Origin: Dysidea avara
Taxonomy: Eukaryota > Porifera > Demospongiae > Dictyoceratida > Dysideidae
DNA: 64,000 bases
Assembly (NCBI RefSeq): GCF_963678975.1
Contig: NC_089281.1
Coordinates: forward strand, 3,609,449-3,673,448
Reading direction: 5' to 3'
Within the stretch, counting starts at the first letter, position 1. Each line of letters begins with the position of its first letter. This document shows positions 12,517 through 24,859 of the stretch, piece after piece. The notes beneath the pieces were generated by a model. The model made no database searches. It was not told the origin of the DNA and saw nothing but the letters and a program-made list of their open reading frames with translations. The position numbers and the translations under genes are program-made.

Positions 12517-12701
12517 CAGGCCTGCGACAATGGGGCATGTGGGCACATATTCAAAATTTCATGATTTATAACTTTTATGACATCATGCTATGCCTATGCA
12601 ATTATTAAATATAATACTAGTTACAGTATGCAAATATTCTATTAAGATATGACATGTGATTATGTGTGTCCACTTTGTCCTGTTTTTGCAGACCGGGTCA
12701 T
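12517..12701. mobile_element. TGTGACCGGG-family MITE, worn copy
   Basis: The left end is aggcctgcgacaatggggca and the right end gcagaccgggtcatata, with inner gtgggcac / gtgtccac. Same family as 3,666 and 4,832, but both termini are degraded. Confidence 0.6.
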
Positions 12702-14769
12702 ATACATGTAGTGACTTCTATGGCTGTGCGCACTCACATCAATCATTAATAATTTAATAAAAGAATTCTATTTTAGAGTTGTAGATTATTTTTGTATTTA
12801 CTGATATTCAATGCCATTAATTTAAGACTTTGACTGCGGTTGTAGATCAGCCTACACTGAGTGCCTGTGCATCATCCTTGTAGAACATAGGCACTGATAG
12901 TGGTAGGCCACTCATTTTTTACTTAGAGCACACTAATCCGTAGTTGGAATTCCAATGCACTAGATCACAGCTATTGGAACTAAAATAAATATTCAGGTAC
13001 AAAACCAGATGGTAGTTTAAGAAGCTATTATAGCAATTAATTTTCTGTTTATTTTGCATACTGTAGTTATTTTTTATTCAAGGGTGGTGTCACAAAGTGT
13101 ACCCATCATTAGTTAGCTATAACCTGTCATATAGTCCCCAAACTATTGAATTAACATTATGGTTATCACTGTACTATGGTTTCTATGGTTGTGTCATACC
13201 TTAAATGGCCAGATGTTGAGGTGTACAATATTTGGTGGTTTTAAAATGTGACTAAACATAATTGTATTTATATTCATCACATCAATGTAATTTGTACACC
13301 ATAATTTGTATTGCTATTATTGCAGATGTTTGTAGGAGACTGCATCATTCATCCCCTATCTCTTATTATGAGTGTTCAGGGTCAAGTTTGTTTTGTCATT
13401 TGCAATAGACTGAAGAAAAGTGTTACACTGCCTTTCAACATACTATAGAAGACAGAACTAAAACAAACTTGATTGTCCCTGATAGTTACTCTGCACAAAA
13501 ATATTTCAATACTTGTACCAGTTGTCCTAATGCTGCCTTAGTCAGGGGCCTGGGAACATGCTCCCCAGTGAAAACTTCATATTTGGGATGCTAATTGGAG
13601 ATAATTTTGAGCTATAATACTGTGTATGCTAGGTGCTAGCTAGGTAGTTACCTGACAAGTGTTCAGTGTTTGGGATATCTGACCAAAATTCACCTTCGTA
13701 ATTCTGTTTAACTCTTCAACCTTACCACTTGAGTTTATTAGTTAAGAGATAACTGTATGGAATGTTTCCAATGTAGCTACAAAGATATGTATAATGGCAA
13801 TTATTTTTAGAGGTCCTTAATACAGATGAACTGGACATGAAGCAATTATTCTGGGTGAAAAACAGTTTAGATAAGTGTTGTTCTATCAATTGTTCCCATT
13901 AAATAAATGCTAAGTATTGTATGTTCACTACTTTTAAATTTGGCTTCATCAATTTTTAAGTTTTTTTTTTTTTCAGTGGAGAAGTGGTGAGGCTCTGGTT
14001 CACTGGTCACACCTACTCTGAAAAAGATCTATACAATATACATACAGAAAAATATATGTATGAGCAGTAGATGTACTGCATGTACATGTATATCAACCCT
14101 ATGTATATAAGTGTATCTCATTCTTGCCCAGTCTGTGTAATTATTTGAAGTACGTTATATTACAACAACTCAGCTAGTAGAAATAATGTGGCATTCAATA
14201 GCCAGTGATAGAGAAATATAAAAGTGGCCGCCAAGAAATGACTGTAGTGATGTCAATGTCTTACAACTTCTAATAACAATAACATTGACATCATTGCAGT
14301 CATGCATGTACCAGTGCTATGTATATTAGGTAGCATTTTAGTGAAACATTTGTCAGTTTTGTATGACCTACAATGGCTTAATCAATTATTTTATAGTTGT
14401 ACTTACATACACAGTTATCGTTAAGAAAATGCTAATATATATGTAATAGTTATACCATGGCTGTGAGGACTTTTGCTAATATATATACCTGAACCCCGAG
14501 GGCCGCAGGCCCAAGGGGTAAGGGTGTATACATCAGCAAAATCCCAACACAGTTGTGATATATATCACTTATATCACTCAGGGCATACTCACCTGATAGG
14601 TGAAAGAACTACAGATCACTCACCCCATTTGTTTTATACACTAGCATCTAATGATCGATTGTGTTTCAATTATGTGGGCAAATAATTCTCAGAACATTAT
14701 TCCTAAGTAATTACATTTCAACACACACCAGGAACTTTGATTGTGGGATTGATTTATATATAATATATA
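12702..14769. other. Probable intron 1 of gene A; two small foldbacks
   Basis: Two imperfect hairpins are visible. At 13,375-13,483, cagggtcaagtttgtttt faces aaaacaaacttgattgtccctg. At 14,225-14,310, gtgatgtcaatgt faces acattgacatcattgc. No coding exon seen. The 70-codon frame at 14,473 shows nothing recognisable. Confidence 0.35.
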
Positions 14770-15083
14770 TCTAATCAAAAACAGCCAAGCTGTAAAAAAA
14801 TGTGTGGTCCCTAAAAAGGCCATGGTGAAAAAGATGTGAAATCCAAGGTGGCAGCCAAGAAATGGCTGTGATGGTAGGTTAATGGTAAAAATTTTAATAA
14901 CAATTCATGTGAATTTGTGTTTCGGCACCAAATTCACCTGAATTGTCATTATTAAAATTTTTACCATTAACCTACCATCACAGCCATTTCTTGGCCACCA
15001 CCTTGGATTTCACATCTTTTTTCACCATGGCCTTTTTAGGGGCCGCACATTTTTTTACAGCTTGGCTGTTTTTGATTAGATAT
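14770..15083. repeat. 5' palindromic module of Helitron-like copy A
   Basis: The arms are near-perfect inverses: gattaatcaaaaacagcc-type outer sequence, ttggatttcacatcttt, cagccatttcttgg and taccattaacctaccat all reappear in reverse order around a short loop at about 14,910-14,935. The same module is at 29,949-30,269 and in shorter form at 31,097-31,343. Confidence 0.8.
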
Positions 15084-15308
15084 CACTTCTTTTTGTATTT
15101 GCATACCCAAAAGCTAGCCATAGGCCGGCTTTGGGGCTTTTTAACCTATCCTTTTTCTTTACCACAGGAAGAATAAAAAGACAAAGCAGATTTTTTATAC
15201 TTCAACTGTTTTTGATTTTATCAGTAATTATATACATATATTTATTACATGTCTATTATTCCCTACTGGATAACTTGTTCGCAGCCGATCTCTTTACTAA
15301 GGGACTTG

Positions 15309-18212
15309 AAATGTAGCTGAACTCTCTACAGGTTGATTTGTTTGTAGCTGAACTCTCTACAGGGTGATTTGTTTGCAGCTGAACTCTCTACAGGGTGATT
15401 TGTTTATAGAAGAACTCTCTAAAGGATGGTTTCTTTGTCACTGATCTCTCTACAAGGTGACTTGTTTCTAGCTGACTCTCTACAAGATGACTTCCTCTAG
15501 CTGATCTCTCAACAAGGTGACTTGTATCTAGCTGAACTATCTACAGGATGATCTGTTTGTAACTGAAATCTCTACAGGGTGACTTGATTCTAGCTGATCT
15601 CTCTATATGGTGACCTTAGTGTGACTTTTATCTAGCTGAACACTCTACAGCGTGATTTATTTACAGCTGAACTTTCTACAGGGTGATTTATTTGCAGCTG
15701 AACTCTATGCAGGGTGATTTGTTTGTATAGCTGAACTCTCTACAGGATGGTTTCTTTGTAGCTGAACTCTCTACAAGGTGACTTGCTTCTAGCTGATCTC
15801 TCTAGACGGTAACTTCTTCTAGCTGATCTCTCTACAGGGTGACTTGTATAGCTGAACTCTCTACAGGGTGATCTGTTTATAGCTGAGGGTGATTTGTTTG
15901 TAGCTGAACTCTCTACAGGATGGTTTCTTTGTAGCTGGTCTCTACAAGGTGACTTGTTTCTAGCTGATCTATCTACAAGGTGACTTCTCCTACTACAGGG
16001 TGACTTGTATATATAGCTGAACTATTTAGAGGATGATCTGTTTGTAGTTGAATTCTCTAAAGGATGACTTGTTTCTAGCTGATCTCTCTATAGGGTAACT
16101 AGTTTCTAGCTGAACTCTCTACAGAGTGGGTTCTTTGTTGCTGAACTCTCTACAAGGTGACTTCTTCTAGCTGCTGACCTCTCTATAGGGTGATCTGATG
16201 TCTCTGCAGGGTGACTTATATCTTGTTGAACTCTCTACAGGGTGATTTGTTTGTATCAAAACTATCTACAGGGTGATTTTTTATACCTGAACTTTCTACA
16301 GGGTGACTTGTTTGTAGCTGAACTCTCTTCCGGGTGATCTGATCTCTCTACAGGGGGTGATTTGTTTGTAACTGATCTCATGGGTAGATTGTTTGTAAGT
16401 GAACTCTCTACAAGGTGATTTGTTTGTAATTGATTTCTCTACAGGGTAATTTGTTTGTAGCTTAACTCTCTACAAGGTGATTTGTTGTAGCTGAACTCTC
16501 TACAGGGTGATGTGTTTCTAGCTGATCTCTCTACAGGGTGATTTTTTTTGTAGCTGATCTCTCTACAGGGTGATTTGTTTGTAGCTGATCTCTCTACAGG
16601 GTGATTTTTTTTGTAGCTGATCTCTCTACAGGGTGATTTGGTTGTAGTTGATCTCTCTACAGTGGGTAATTTGTTTGTAACTGAAATCTCTACAGGTTGA
16701 TTTGTTTGTAGCTGAAGTCTCTACAAGGTGTTTTGTTTGTAGCTGATCTTTCTACAGATTGATTTGTTTGTAGCTGAACTCTCTACAGAGTGATTTGTTT
16801 GTAGCTGAACTCTCTACAGGATGGTTTCTTTGTCACTGAACTCTCTACAAGGTGACTTATTTTCTAGCTGATCTCTCTACAAGATGACTTCCTCTAGCTG
16901 ATCTCTCTACAAGGTGATTTGTATCTAGCTGAACTATCTACAGGATGATCTGTTTGTAACTGAATTCTCTACAGGGTGACTTGTTTCTAGCTGATCTCTC
17001 TATAGGGTAACTTGTTTCTACCTGAACTCTCTACAGAGTGGGTTCTTTGTAGCTGAACTCTCTACAAGGTGACTTCTTCTAGCTGATCTCTCTATAGGGT
17101 GACCTGATCTCTCTGTAGGGTGACTTTTATCTAGCTGAACTCTCTACAGGGTGATTCGTTTGTAGCTGAACTCTCTACAGGGTAATTTATTTGCAGCTGA
17201 ACTCTATGCAGGGTGGTTTCTTTGTAGCTGAACTCTCTAAAGGTGACTTGCTTCTAGCTCATCTCTCTAGACGGTGACTTGTATAGCTGAACTCTCTACA
17301 GGGTGATCTGTTCATAGCTGAACTCTCTAGAGGGTGATTTGTTTGTAGTTGAAATCTCGTGTTTCAAACTGATCTCACTGTAGGGTAACTTGTTTGTAGT
17401 TGAACCCTCTACAGGATGGTTTCTTTGTAGCTGAACTCTCTACAGAGTGATTTTTTTGTAGCTGAACTCTATATAGGGTGATTTGCTTGTACCTGAACTT
17501 CTACAGGGTGATTTTTTTATAGCTGAATGCTCTGCAGGGTGATTTGTTTGTAGTTGATCTCTCTACAGGGTTTCTTTGCAGCTGAGATCTCTACAGGGTG
17601 ACTTCTTCTAGCTGAGCTCTCTCTTGTTTCTAGCTGATCACTCTACAGAGTAACTTGTTTGTATAGCTGAACTCTTTACAGGGTGGTTTTTTGGTTGCTG
17701 AACTCTCTACACAGTGACTTGTTTGTAGCAAAATTCTCTACAGAGTGACTTGTATGTAGCTGAATTCTCTACAGAGTGACTTACTTGTAGCTGACCATTG
17801 TATAAACTATAAAGTGACTTGTCTGTAGCTGAAATCTCTACAGGGTTACTTGTTTGCAGCTGATCTCTATAGGGTAACTTGTTTGTATAGATGAACTCTC
17901 TACAGGGTAGTTTCTTTGTAGCTGAACTCTCTCCACAGTGACTTGTTTGTAGCTAAATTCTCTAGAGAGTGTAGCCGAACTCTCTACAGGGTGCATGACT
18001 TGTTTATAGCTGAACTCTCTTCAGTGTAACTTGCAATGTTCTGATTCTTCTGAATCATTACAGCGATATATTTTTAGCTGAAGTCTCTATAGGGTGACTT
18101 GTTTCTTACTGAACTGTCTATAAAATTACAGCTGAACTCCCTACAGAATAACTTGCAATGTAATAGAATTCTATAATGAAGTAAACAAATTAGCTGAATG
18201 CTCTATTAGGGT
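15309..18212 (+). repeat. 31-bp minisatellite array (copy A)
   Basis: About 2.9 kb of a unit near 31 bp, of the form tagctgaactctctacag then ggtgatttgtttg, with drift. Variants alternate between gatctctct / gaactctct and tgacttgtttc / tgatttgtttg / tggtttctttg, so there is some higher-order pattern. Roughly 90 units are estimated by length. Confidence 0.9.
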
Positions 18213-19012
18213 GACTGTTCTATTAGAGTATCTCGATCTCGCATTTGCTACACGGAGTTGGCTTTCGGATCATAACTCAGTGGTTTGTAATCCGATTCTT
18301 CTGTACTGCTGCAAGGACTTTCTATGAAGATTATTCCAGCTATACACCGATTTTCAGCTCATTGCTCTAAGCGGTTTGCCTAGTAGGCGTGAAAACTAAT
18401 ACTTTTTTATTCATAAAAATCGATCGCGTAATTGTGACACAGGTTGGGTTTTGTATCATATCTCCATAGTCCTTATCTCGATTCCTTTCAAACCACCAAA
18501 AGGCACTCCTACGATGGTTACTCCATCTACATAGCAATTTTCAACTCATTCCATGCAGCGGTCTACCCTGTAGGCGTGACAACAAATCGATCTTGTTTTA
18601 CGCGAATAATCGGTCATAAATCCTGAACCACTCCTCGAATTTCCACCAAATTTGATACTACGATTCGCCTTTGGACTCCTTTTTGTGTGCCAAATTTCAA
18701 GGCGATCGGAGTACGGTTTTTCGTTTTATAGCAATTTTTGCAAGTGTGCAAAAAGACAAAGAAGAAAAAAAAAACGAAAAAAATCGAAACTTTGGCAGCT
18801 CGTATCTCGGAAATGGCTGGAGCGATTTCCTTCAAATTTGGATGTAGACTCCCATAGCTGGCGGGTAACTCTGTAGCAAATTTGGTTCCAATCGAATAAG
18901 GGATCACCGAGATACAAAGGTGTGAAAATCGCGTTTACTTTCTTCCTGGTAATATACTCATGGTGTGGCGCGCCGGCTTCTTGGGCCGCACGACACACTA
19001 CCGTGTGTCTTG

Positions 19013-19137
<125 letters not shown>

Positions 19138-19282
19138 ATGTGCAGTATGCATAGTAGTATGTTATCGTGATACAATGTCTTAGTTGTTATAATATTATTA
19201 ATTTGACTGTGCATATACTTTGAGTTTTTCTGCCCTACTTGTGTGTTAGCCAAGTGATATTGTTGTACATCAAATCTTGTAG

Positions 19283-21402
19283 CTTATGATGTTGAAGAAC
19301 CACCTGCGTACAAAGACTTATACCCACAGAATGTTCTTATACCTGCTTCACCTCCACCATATACTGCCTCATCAACTCACAGTGCCACTTCTGATCAAGC
19401 TATTGCATCTAGTAATGCTACAAATGTTAGAGTGATCATACAACCAGAAAACTCTAGATCTCAACAGACATCTTCACGTTATCAGGTAAAAATGTTTGGT
19501 GGAAATTGTCATAATAACCACAAGTTAAAGGAAAAATTAGAATCAGGGATTAAATGTTCGCTAGTCTATCTGGAGGTGTAGGCAACCTCCCTTGTTTCCT
19601 TACTTTTTTTCTATGACCCCTAATCGAACTTAAAATTTCTAATTTTTCCTTTAACTTGTTTGTTTACTTTTTTGTAACATTATTATGACTGGTGAACCCA
19701 TGCATACCACATCAAAAGAAAGGATGGCATCAGAATTAATGTTTTTGTATGAACGCGTGTCCCAGCTATCACAAACTGCTTCGAAAGTACAGTGGCCATC
19801 ATGCTTCGATTTCAGCTATGTTCAGCCCGTTACACAGCGCTACAGACGAAAAACAGTAAAAAAAGTGCCTCTGCAACAATCCAGTCACCACGAAAATATG
19901 ACAATTCGTGTGCCCCCAACTATCAATTACTGCCTCGTAAGTGTAGCGGCTATTACGCTTCGCTTTCAGCTATGTTCAGCCCGTTACACAGCATTACAAA
20001 CGAAGAACAATGTTAGAATCATCTCTGTAATCAGTCCAGTCACCATGGAAAATACGGAGGATTCCCTTGGAAATCTTTAGGATCGTACTGAAGGCACTTT
20101 TGGGCTTGGTTATACCTAACCAATACTGCCAAGGTGTCAGGATGGAGTTGTGAAGCTAGTTTTTGGGTGAATGTTTTGGCTAGGAAAACCCAAATCTCCA
20201 TGATCCCTAATGTAGTACTGCATGGTACACTATGTCAGCCATACTACATTATAATTAAGTGTATATACAGCATTTATTGATGTGTTTTTTTTCAGAATCA
20301 GAGCCAAATACTAGCATATTCAAAGGAACATGATATTTGTGGAATATTCTTAATAGTGCTGTCTTGCATCTCCATGATTCTTACTCTGCCAATTGGTATC
20401 CATGCCTTTATTTGGTCATGTGCTGTAAGTATTAATTGTAGTGTGATGAAGCATTTTGTAGTGACTGCTCTATTAGAGTAGTATGAATAAGTTTTATTGT
20501 GGCTAGCTATATAATAGAGTGTGCTGTGAATATTAAACAACCACGTATTATACCACGTCCACCTGAGCACTTGTTTATATTTAATAACTCTTGTGACATG
20601 GGCCAGTTGCCTAAACATTTAGTAACACCGTGAAGCTCTTTAAGCGCTGAAACTGTTTATCCAAAAAGCACTTTGATACAAGTAAGAACAGGTGAGTTAT
20701 GAGGCTTTAAATTATCCCATACATTTAGTATGGACGATTCAGGAGTGCAAACATGTTTACAATTGGGAGCTGAACATATGTTCATCTCTATGATAGGACT
20801 GTTTTGGTGGGGGCTCAGGTGATGCGAATTGACTATTCATGTTGAAATAATTATAGTACTATGTAGTATCATAATAATATTGATGATAAACTATTAATCG
20901 GATGGCTGCAGGTTTGAGGCTGCCCAGGTCCAGTCATGGATTTTTCTCTCCTTTCTCCACCTTTTCAAGCACACTTTCTGTAACAACTTTAGACAGGCTG
21001 TAGGACCAGGCGTCTTACAGACCTTCAGCATTTGTGCTGTAAAGCCTTAACAAGTAAATAAATAAATAAACTCAATATACAATACTTAGTATTCAAATAG
21101 TTGAGTTTTGTAAAGAAATAGCTGATTCAGAATGTATACAAAATACTTAGACAAACAAGGATATTATAGTTGTTGGTTACTTATTAGATTACAATGTTGT
21201 CAAACTTTAATGTGTACAGTATAGAGTACATGTTTGTTATACTAATCTTAAATTCTTACAGGCGTACCATACTGATGATAAGAAAGAAAAGAACCGCTAT
21301 AGAAGTATTTCTATTATTGTAAACATATTTTCCTGTTTGGCAATGCTTACAATAGTTATTGCAATTCCTATAGCAGTGATACGTGCTGCAGAACAAGATT
21401 AA
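19283..21402 (+). CDS. Gene A: small PPxY plus two-membrane-segment protein (dispanin/CD225-like layout)
   Basis: Three spliced exons are supported: 19,283-19,485 (phase 1 in, phase 0 out), 20,296-20,424 and 21,262-21,402 ending in TAA, with acceptors ttgtag, ttcag and ttacag and donors GTAAAA and GTAAGT. Exon 2 is Pro/Ser/Thr-rich with PPAY and PPPY motifs, the type bound by WW domains of Nedd4-family ligases. Exon 3 encodes a hydrophobic span (FLIVLSCISMILTLPIGI), and exon 4 a charged loop (DDKKEKNRYR), a second span (IIVNIFSCLAMLTIVIAIP) and a short tail. Animal dispanin/CD225 proteins have this N-tail, TM, basic loop, TM order; I see layout similarity, not a diagnostic motif. Gene B shares the exon phases. 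The first exon is probably 10,404-10,440. Confidence 0.65.
19520..19665. repeat. Short foldback element in gene A intron
   Basis: acaagttaaaggaaaaatta at the left faces taatttttcctttaacttgt at the right, with a loop of about 95 bp. MITE-like. Confidence 0.65.
19787..20055. repeat. Two-copy ~155-bp tandem repeat in gene A intron
   Basis: The segment with cttcgatttcagctatgttc and agcccgttacacagc recurs about 155 bp later as cttcgctttcagctatgttc and agcccgttacacagc, followed both times by tccagtcaccayg. The open frames at 19,685-20,080 come from this duplication and are not supported as exons. Confidence 0.7.
20893..21075 (+). repeat. SINE-like element with (taaa)n tail
   Basis: It contains a B-box-like ggtttgaggctgc, a conserved 3' part (ttacagaccttcagcatttg then tgctgtaaagcc) and a tail aagtaaataaataaataaa. 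A tRNA-derived SINE is plausible. The A box is not visible, so this copy may be 5'-truncated. Confidence 0.5.
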
Positions 21403-22033
21403 TACATAACCCTTTCTACTGTACAGCACTTAGTGGTAAAATAGTGATGTATCTTTTTATACCATTTTGTATGTGACAAAAATCATTTTATTTAATATGT
21501 ACTGTACATGCATAAATTATTTGTTGCTTCTATCAAATACATACTTGATGCAATCTCTCATGAGTCTTTCAGAAGGCATCAGAAAACCCTCGACATGCGT
21601 GGCACACTTCTTTAAAAAACTCTTCGTTTCTGATTGTTGATATAATTATGTGGAAAATACGTGCATAGTAAAAATATGAGTGCAATGAGGCATTTGTTAA
21701 TCCTGTATATGCTTCAAGCTATGGTAGAATTCACTTATAGTTGCTTTGCAGTTACCTGCATGAGTTCCTGCCAAAAAATGATCAGAGACGTACTCATGTG
21801 TTTGTTAATGTTTCATGTTGTACATATGTTTGTGTGCCTGAATTGTCCATGCTAAAGTACCAGTATGAAATATTTTAAAGTCTCATAACTCACCTGTTCT
21901 TGCTTGTATCACTGAACAATTCTGGCATTTAAATGGCTTCATAGTGCTACTAAATGTTTGGGCAGCTGGTTTATGTAACAAGAATTGTTAACAGCAAGCA
22001 AGGGCTCAGGTGTGGTTATGTTTATTTACCATA
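21403..22033. other. Downstream of gene A, non-coding
   Basis: The 3' flank of gene A. No AATAAA was found close to the stop codon. No other gene recognised. Confidence 0.4.
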
Positions 22034-22495
22034 TGTGACCAGATTTTACAAAACCGATCCAAATCGCACATCAGGCAAAATCAAACTAACAACTCCAGTG
22101 GATAGCTACACTATCATACTAGTAGTTTTGACACTCAGTATCACTCAAACTACTCGAGGTTGCTTTCAACAGACGTCTTTTCTGGGTGGTGTGTGGAGCT
22201 GAATAGTGGTTTTAGGCCTTTTGAAGGACCTAGCTTGGCAAGAATCAGTTGTTTACTGGTGGACAGCCTGATAACGTTGGCCAGACATTTTTTCTGTGGA
22301 TTTTGCTACATATCAACCACTAAAGAGCCAGCACAGCCCTGTAATCCCGACTCTGGACTCCAATCTTGGTCTGCCTCCATTTTGAGGTCTAGCCCTTGCC
22401 CACCCTGCCACCCTCCACGCCGCCCCGCTGCCCTCCACGCCACCCCGCCGCCCTCCACGCCACCCCGCCACCCTCCACCCCTTTGTGAGCACTCG
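22034..22495. mobile_element. TGTGACC-end MITE remnant with short GC-rich minisatellite
   Basis: It starts TGTGACCAGATTTTACAAAA after TA. The interior resembles the complete element at 52,211-52,736 (gctacactatcatac; gactctggactccaat). A minisatellite of about 20 bp, ccctccacgccaccccgccg, lies at about 22,408-22,480. The right terminus was not found. Confidence 0.5.
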
Positions 22496-22893
22496 TGATA
22501 CTACTTCACTCGTCCAATAGGCTCCGGCCTATTATGCCCAAAATTTTACCTATTATTTTGAGCATTGCTCAAAAATTAAGCCTATTATGCTCAAAATGAT
22601 ACTTTTAAAATATTTTTAAATTTTATTTTAACTGCTTTTTAATGCAGGCAAGGCCTGCATTAAAGGTCTGTGGGTACCTGGTGCCCACAGCCAGAAAAAG
22701 TATACGTACAACTTACATTTATAATTGAATGTATAAAATTACAATCAAATTAAGTTAGCTGGCTAAAGTTATTACATACATTTACATTTGATATATAGTT
22801 AAACTATCCTATAATTTTAAAGCTTACATATGTATTTAATAATAAACTTACTTACATTAATATTTATTTTAAGAGAGAGCAAGAAAAAAGTTA

Positions 22894-23250
22894 TTAATTA
22901 CTGGGAGACTTGGAGTAAGTACTACAAGGGCAAACAAAGTGCAGACCGTGAAGATTGTCAGAGTCAAAATTGTTTGTAAAATGCTGCCAGAAGATCTTGA
23001 GTAACTGTGATTTAATGGTGGAAAAAGGTTGATTTAAGTCAAGTACAGGTAGACTGTTATAGGTTCTTGGTAATCTGTTAAAGTAGAGTTGTTTGTTGGA
23101 TGATGTAAAATTATGTTGAAGCTTGTTGCTGGTTGAGGATCTGGTAGGATTGCGGCAAAAGTTGACATAGTTACTGATATTGAAATAATTAGATGGATGC
23201 TGGATTGATTTTACAAAGAAGAGTATGTCATAAAGACCATAGGTGTACAT
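22894..23250 (-). pseudogene. LINE C-terminal fragment (CR1/L2-like)
   Basis: The minus-strand frame of 118 codons has the pattern seen at the C-terminus of CR1/L2-type LINE polyproteins: YDILFFVKSIQHPS, YFNRLPRTYNSLPVLDL, STIKSQLLKIFWQHF and a final HGLHFVCPCSTYS. No reverse transcriptase core is attached, so it is strongly 5'-truncated. The following AT-rich sequence down to about 22,640 (including accaggtacccacagac read on the minus strand) is probably its 3' untranslated end. Confidence 0.65.
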
Positions 23251-23672
23251 CAGTGGTATTAAAGTGTATCAGCTTTTCCTGACTGCTGTGTTAGAGTAAG
23301 TGACTGCTCTATTAGTGTCTCTCGATCTTATTTCTGCAACATGTGAATGACCAGCAAAGTACGGATTAATAAGTTATATTACCCCTAACAGCCCTAGAAT
23401 AAACACTGCCTGAAAGAAAGCAAATATTCACTGCCAATAGTATTATTAGTGCATTACATATTTTAAAACACATAGCTAAGGGAGAACTCCCCCCCCCCTA
23501 AAATCTCAGACTCACCCCCTAAAATTGTGAGCAACTACTACACTATACTTAAATGACACACAAAACTTATCAAAAATGCTTTCAGATTCAATCTCAGCAT
23601 AGTTAATACGTAAAATTTTTTCCAGGTTAAAATTGTGAATGCAACCTTTACTCAGACTTAGTATCAGATCAA

Positions 23673-24851
23673 GGGCGTAGGAAGGGGGGGTTCGGATGGT
23701 TCGGACGATCCCCCCTTTCAGAGGCAGAATTTAAAAAAATTTAAAATCACACCAAATCTTACAGCTCTGGAGCTCTCCGGTAGCTACTTGCCCACTGGCG
23801 CTCCTCTATACTACTCTTGAGGGTCACATCACATTAAGGCCACTCCAATTGGTAATTATGTTTCTGGTCAACCGCCCGCATCCTTTTTTGGAGAATGTTA
23901 AATTTCAGAAATACATGGGTAAAATGCCCACATCAGCTTTTTGAAAAACCTGGATTTCAGAAACAAATATTGGGCTGCAACAAGTATGCCAGGCTAAATC
24001 TAAGTTTCATAATTTGTATTTTATCAATGAAAACCTACAAGAAATAGGCATAGTGCATCTCGTAGTGCATAGTACAGATCGATATACTCTAATAGAACAG
24101 TCAGTGAATCACAAAAATACTCTAATTGAGCAGTCACTTCATTGTTGCTTTGTTGCTGAATTCCGCCCGCCCGCACCTAAAACTGATTTTCAAAGGACCA
24201 GAAACATAATTACCAATTGGAGTGGCCGAATGCTGAACTATTGGATCACGTGATCAAATGCGCACGTGATGCATTGTTGAAATGGCGCGAGTGAAATGGC
24301 GAAGGACTGTTAAATGGTCGGTTGGGACATATTACAAGGCAGCAGCTGCTAAACTTGAGTGGTCGTGTTACACATGTGTCAGGTTAGCACAAACTGTGAA
24401 CTGTTGATGTATATTTACTTGATGAATGATTTATTTGTTACATGTTGTGGACACGTGATGTCTCGAATATATTGGAGTACAAGCCAAGTCTGAAGTTATT
24501 GACCATCAACAGGAGGACCGGCCTAGAATATTGTATAGCTGGAAAGAAGTATTGCCAACTAAAGGACTCGAATGTGGAGGGCTTCCGTGTGCTACGAGGT
24601 TGAAGTTGGCTGTCAGTATGCTGTCTGGAAGTGAAGATAGTTAGTTTTACAATAGGGCTATAAACAGCAGTATGTAGGTTTTAGCTAGTTAGATGCACAA
24701 ACAGCACCTTTTATTGTTACTGCCTAAGGGCACATTTTGTGTATGCATTGTTTTCGACCCAACATGGTGTAGGGGAAGCACCCAGGCCTTCCCCTTGAGA
24801 CATTCCACTTTAAACCGAACCCCCTTCGAAAAAATCCTGGCTATGCCCCTG
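23673..24851. mobile_element. hAT-like non-autonomous element with 8-bp duplications
   Basis: CAGATCAA flanks both sides (23,665-23,672 and 24,852-24,859). The right end TAGCCAGG-type ...ctatgcccctg and left end gggcgtaggaag are imperfect inverses. It carries a nested MITE (23,838-24,227). From 24,282 there is an exon-like frame MARVKWRRTVKWSVGTYY ending in a donor at about 24,382, downstream of two CACGTGA E-boxes. Whether that is captured host sequence or the transposon's own leader is open. Confidence 0.55.
23838..24227. mobile_element. MITE with ~32-bp perfect terminal inverted repeats
   Basis: The ends GGCCACTCCAATTGGTAATT and the exact inverse continue through atgtttctggtc. No clear target duplication seen. 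Two copies of the dispersed 27-bp motif lie inside (24,076-24,102 and shortly after). The perfect ends suggest relatively recent activity. Confidence 0.8.
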
Positions 24852-24859
24852 CAGATCAA

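Noticed and set aside
14943..15316. Hydrophobic frames near 15 kb as membrane proteins
   Set aside because: They are the palindromic module and spacer of the Helitron-like element; T-rich sequence mimics membrane spans.
16000..18000. Hammerhead ribozyme in the minisatellite
   Set aside because: No CTGATGA plus GAAA core in the right arrangement was seen.
15309..18212. CRISPR-like array
   Set aside because: Units are contiguous variants of one 31-bp repeat with no unique spacers, inside a eukaryotic transposon.
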